Assembly (NCBI GenBank): GCA_026874595.1
Contig: CM049318.1
Coordinates: 32,743,956 to 32,807,955 of the forward strand
Source: Sipunculus nudus
Taxonomy: Eukaryota > Annelida > Sipuncula > Golfingiida > Sipunculidae
Length of the DNA: 64,000 nt
Direction: 5' to 3'
The translations under genes and the position numbers were made by a program. The notes under the pieces are model-generated. The model saw nothing but the letters and a program-made list of their open reading frames with translations. It was not told the origin of the DNA and did no database searches. This document shows, piece by piece, positions 59,286 through 64,000 of the stretch. Within the stretch, counting starts at the first letter, position 1, and each line of letters starts with the position of its first letter.

Positions 59286-60003
59286 CTATAAAAATTGCAA
59301 TTTTGTGAAAATATATGTATAGCAGATGAATATAAAAGTGGTTACGAAATGTATTTACATGTATACTGTGAATAATTTATAATTTAATTATGTGTACGAC
59401 AAGTTGGCTTTAAATACGCAATACCTGTCTCATAGCCAAAAATAATGTTTCTATTTCCTTGTGAAAAGACAACTGTGTAACAATAATGTTTTCTATAACC
59501 CAGGGCTAAACAAGCCTACCAATATATTCAGAGAATAATCCTCAAATTCCCATAAACAGGTACTGGTGGAACAGACTCTACGATTGAAACCCTAAAGTGT
59601 TACGACAGGGAGAATTAAAGAGGAATGTAATATACGAATAGAGCAAACTGATTGATTTCTAGTGGCCAATTTGCAAATCACATAACCTGCTAACCTGTGG
59701 TGTCCTTGACCTCTTTCCTTTCCGTTGAAGTCCAGTCTTTGATATTCTGTGTAGTAGGTGGGTTGGTCGACATTGAGGCTGGAAATTGTTTGATTATATT
59801 GAATCAGGGTCAGAACTTATAGATATAAGACAAATAATACTTGTCATAATTACATGTGCTCAAACAATTTCACATTAATTAGAATTAACGGGACCTTTTC
59901 AATGGCTCATAGCGGTGCTATTTATTTTGGATTTGGCCACAAGCCACCATTAATGCTGACAATATACACATTATAGCTATTAGTAAATTACAGAAGGAGA
60001 CCC

Positions 60004-60006
<3 letters not shown>

Positions 60007-60058
<52 letters not shown>
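60007..60058. repeat. (AT)n microsatellite, gene C intron 6
   Basis: TA tract at the same relative place as in A and B. Confidence 0.95.
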
Positions 60059-60061
<3 letters not shown>

Positions 60062-60759
60062 GCAGAACCTAATATCCTTTTAGGAACCTGGTAATTTTAG
60101 GGTATTGCTTTTTTACGGCATGAGTCCTTTTGTTTTGGACACACACAAACACACTCACACACACCATCACACACACACAAATGATAAATTTATCACATTT
60201 TTCCAGATTACAGCCTGGAATCCATCATCCATAATAAGAATCATATACTATTATATTACATTGTAACAAAGCACATAATAGGTATTCCACCATGCTTAGA
60301 AAAATATCATATCGTTTTAGATTGGCCTGAGATAGGCAAGTATGTTCCCCGATTAAGGCTCCCTGTTGGTAGATCACGGCAGTTAATTTCATGATAGAAT
60401 ATATCTCAGAGGGAAAAGGGAATTGATACTGAGAAAAAAAGGCAAATACATTCATCCATCTATTACATCTTGGATATCCGTCCCATGTATTTAATTATCA
60501 AAATGGTTATGGGCAATTTAATGCGAACATGTTCTCGTATTTTTGGAGTTTAGTCTGTGTTTCAAATATTCTATTTTATCAATATCACTGCATATGAACT
60601 CTGTTCTTGGATCGCCACATAACCACAAAGTATGAGTTACGTTGACCCAGTAGATGCTGAAAGATATAAGTAATGTACCAGAGGGTGAGCATGGTAAACA
60701 AGTTCCCCTGTGTAATTATGACAATAATTTTATTGAAATGTACATAAAGGGTTACATAC

Positions 60760-60909
60760 GATGTTTACAGAGATATGCCTGAGTGTTATTGCAGTCAGCT
60801 GATATCCATTTTCCTTCTTTGTTTATCTGTAAACATCGTCCCTCCGTGGGGAGCCGGCTGTCTCCAGTTTCCCAGTTATCTCCCGACACTTCATCCTCCG
60901 TGGAGACAC
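60760..60909 (-). CDS. Gene C exon 6: second half of CTLD
   Basis: 150 nt. Encodes the same CTLD end as gene A (DNWETGDSRLP, GRCLQINKEGKWISADC, QAYLCKH), with only a few differing bases, clustered at the low-coordinate end. Confidence 0.8.
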
Positions 60910-61017
60910 CTGATATTTAATCATTAAGTAAATACTCATATGAGCGTAAAGAAAATTTATGCGAAATGAATATGAGGAAAAATTGAGTCAGATATAACCT
61001 AAAAGGCCATCCATTTA

Positions 61018-61410
61018 AAGGGGCCCAATCACCTATAAAGCATGTTGGCTTAACATGAAAAATAGCTTCTTCCCTTTAAAATAAATCTGTACCTGTCAAA
61101 ATATTGCCCTGAAAGCGTTTGCTTTCTCCTGTGCACAAATGTTAAAAACAGTGGACCGGGCGAGATGACAGGTGTCAACATAAACACAACGCGTGTGGCC
61201 GTGTGCATCGCTGAGCCAAAACCTGTGTCAATCAGGAGACGCCTGGTCTGACTGGGCCCAAAAATGTAATTCATGTTTCTGCCCGCTGAAACACAGCGTG
61301 TTGCCCCTCTTAATCGGACCTCCGGTCACACGGCCTTGTTATAGTAAACAGGCTGTGTTTACCAACACGAAGAGCCATAACAAGGTGTTAAACAGCCGCC
61401 TGTGAGGAAC
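61018..61410. repeat. Repeat R1, copy in gene C
   Basis: Almost identical to 6055-6450. Confidence 0.55.
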
Positions 61411-62413
61411 TGAGACTGTATACTGGCACGGTTTTGCTGGGAAATTTGTATAAAGCAAACCTGAACTGATAGTGTGAAAGAACAGCCATAATTTAGCTCC
61501 TAATTATGTCCCTTTAATTTGCTCAACTTTAGTTTGGAAACATAAATGCTTGGGAGCAGGGAGTCACTATGCACCATGAATATGCTTTTCCTTACAATAA
61601 ATTTTAATGTTTAATATCCACTGATGGGGATGCGTTTGTAGGTTTTATAAAGGACCACCATCTATTAGTTTAGATAATCTTATTAAGTATTTGATTGAGT
61701 GATGCGGGATCCAGCGTTTGTGTTTTATTTGTCATTGTGTAATAATTATTGATGAAATAATGAAATGACTAACGAATGTTATTGTCATATCAGGCCAGGA
61801 TTATATTGAAAATGCCTCTGAAGACGGCACCTACATTGTATCAATTACCTCTGCCTAAAATTTGTTCATGATTAACAGAAGCAGAAGTTATTTTCGTCTA
61901 GCTAATCCAGAAAAGTGCAAATCATTATATTCCATGGCATATACTAATACAAGACTATATTTACTCATATGAACAATACCCAGCCTAACATCATACCATA
62001 TGCTTGATTCTCACATGCATATATTCATACACCCACATACACAGTGACGTAACAGGAGCTTCGTTAGATCATGTAACCCCATAAATGCCGAATAGGGTGT
62101 CTTTTTAATACCTGTCCCGAATTATTAGTCCAGCGGAGCCGTCTTAGACCATCAGCATCTTGAACTACCGTCTTCATGTTGTAATTATAACGTCCGTCAG
62201 GAAAGTTATTGCCGGCGTTGGTCTATTTATCTGACTGTTTATTTCCCTGTTTGTCTCTTAGCATCATTATTAGTTATGAAGATTAACAGTTATGAAGGGA
62301 CTTTGATGGAATTTCTAACAGTTCATATGGGAACTAATGCGTAATAATACGATATGGAATGTCCAAAAAGACAGTCATGCGTTATTCAAGAAATATTAGG
62401 AAAAAAAATTAAC

Positions 62414-62647
62414 CTTTATCCCAGACCCACACTCGGCTAGTGGCTGACACCCAGGCCGGAGTGCTGATTTTACTCTCCATTGTTTTTAACACGTTAAGAG
62501 TAGATGCAAGGTGAGATCCTCGGGACTTGTCTAGCTGAGCACATCCAGTCACAGCTACTTCCCAGTCAGATGTTTTATTCAAGAACATGAGACATTTGTT
62601 TTGATTTTCAGTCTCAACTTCCGTTTCCCAACAAGAATCTTTCTTAT
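62414..62647 (-). CDS. Gene C exon 5: first half of CTLD
   Basis: 234 nt, full length, nearly identical to the gene A exon, without the gene B deletion. Exons 1-4 of gene C would lie past the window end. Confidence 0.8.
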
Positions 62648-62742
62648 CTGAAAAGAATATGAGAATTAAACGTATCTCTATTCAATTCATACATCTATAC
62701 ACATGACTGAAATATGTAGAAATTATATATGTTCATCGGAGA

Positions 62743-62796
<54 letters not shown>
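62743..62796. repeat. (AT)n microsatellite, gene C intron 4
   Basis: TA tract matching 7788-7832, slightly longer. Confidence 0.95.
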
Positions 62797-62798
<2 letters not shown>

Positions 62799-64000
62799 AA
62801 GCCAAAAAAATAAAAGGTATGGTTCACAGGCACCGCCCACGTCAATTTTAACCCTGCATAAAAACAATTTTTATTTTATCTTTTAAGAAGATAAAATAGT
62901 ACAGTTAATGAGTATTTTTACCTTTTCAGCAAAACGATCTGTTTTTTTAATGCTTTTCCTTGATCATGTGACTATTTTATAGAAACATACAAAAAATAAA
63001 AAATATCATACCGCCCGCCCGCACTGATTCCTGCAAAAAAAAAAACTGCCTGAGAACTCTACCCTTTTTTTTATTTTGGCCTAACACCTAGATGTTTACA
63101 GTCGTTGAGCGGGCTCGAAAGATAAACCTGTTCTTGCCTTTCCCTTGTTGCTTACACCAAGTCCAACAAAATGTTTGACCCGAATATTGACAAAACTATT
63201 ACAAAATATATTACAAAAATAAAGTCATCAACCCCTGTACGCCTTCCCTCCTACTAGGAGGTTGAATGAAATAAACCTGATATGGTTTAAGCATTGTTAT
63301 ATAGTCAAGGCTTAATGATCACTCGAGATACACCAATGATGTGGCAAACCTTAGATCCCTCCTATTCATCAAGTATAGCAATATCAACCGAGATCGCGCA
63401 TGCGGATCGGGGACATCAGTTCTCGCTTAGGATAATTGGTGTATCATTACAGTATTACGCTTGCTGTTTTTATATATCGACATCGCATTTTCTGGCAGCT
63501 GAGCAGTTGCTTTTATTGACATTATGGTGGCCCACTCCATTTGTGAGACTTTCAGTCACTGTGACACAAGGAAAAGGTTAAATCTGCACAAGAAAATGGT
63601 ACATCTGAAATGTCACCCGCAGTGCTGCTGTCTGTACAAAAAAGAAATGGTTTTGGCAAAACCAGTTAATAAAAAAATTGCGACTGTATTTACAAATTTG
63701 GATTAGAGCCTGGTTTATTTTATTTGAAGCATATGGTTATACCTGAAGATTAAATTTATTCACTCTGGATTTTTCTCCTGATACAATATTTTAAAGGGTC
63801 GAGTGGATGTTAGCCTTTAGAGTTCTGTGACTATTGTTCCAGCGATTTATGTTTCCTGGTTATAGGTATTTTATTTTTTTGTTTGTATTTATTCTATGTG
63901 AAAAGAAAATGTATTCTATATATATTTCTTATTAAACAAAGTAAGGTGCCAGGACTGCACACAAATTTTCTGTGCACTGTGATTTTCGAGTGTGCTTATA

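Larger units (their letters stand above)
60770..64000. repeat. Near-identical copy of 5813-9038 (gene A)
   Basis: Lining up with an offset of about 54957-54962, the two stretches differ by only occasional substitutions and small homopolymer or AT-tract changes. Below about 60.77 kb the similarity to A drops sharply and C resembles B as much or more. Confidence 0.85.

Overview
The window is animal DNA: AT-rich, with spliced genes, many (AT)n tracts and dense transposable elements. The mix of WSC and C-type-lectin-like domains, tRNA-derived SINEs, a Penelope-like GIY-YIG remnant, a Tigger/pogo transposase and Helitron-like elements built on ~150-160 bp tandem repeats suggests a mollusc, probably a bivalve. 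That placement is inference.

The main content is a minus-strand tandem array of one receptor gene family. Gene A (2195-20327) can be assembled from nine exons with consensus splice sites. The exons sum to 1887 nt, exactly 629 codons, in one frame. The order is: signal peptide, half of a C-type-lectin-like domain (CTLD) joined directly to a WSC domain, a full CTLD, a short Thr-rich stalk, one transmembrane helix, and a ~228-residue cytoplasmic tail rich in tyrosine motifs, two of which fit the ITIM consensus. Gene B (about 38.75-51.08 kb) and gene C (about 56.74 kb to beyond the window end) are paralogues in the same orientation. Both have lost the transmembrane helix: the homologous exon runs into a stop after a short new C-terminus, and their tail exons carry shared stops. 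They look like soluble derivatives or decaying copies. B also has a 16-bp deletion that frameshifts its CTLD. A fourth unit (D) survives only as a signal-peptide exon (31877-31955) plus its upstream flank.

Layout: 1-1490 GC-rich-ended repeat; 2.2-20.3 kb gene A, whose third intron carries a nested 6.4-kb element with ~0.4-kb inverted arms; 20.3-28.1 kb upstream flank of A, broken by a tandem-repeat element, a SINE and an LTR-retrotransposon 3' end; 28.1-31.9 kb spacer with a broken Tigger copy; 31.9-38.1 kb unit D, broken by a Helitron-like element whose ~157-bp repeat contains oestrogen-response-element-like palindromes; 38.7-51.1 kb gene B; 51.1-56.1 kb flank of B; 56.7-64.0 kb the 3' part of gene C. 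From about 60.8 kb to the window end, C is almost identical to 5.85-9.04 kb of gene A, while its 3' part resembles B. C is therefore a mosaic made by recent gene conversion or unequal exchange, or else an assembly artefact.

Taken together, one long-tailed signalling receptor sits beside paralogues that keep ectodomain exons but cannot be anchored in the same way. This resembles a receptor/decoy arrangement and is the most interesting biology here. All functional statements are inferred from domain recognition by eye.
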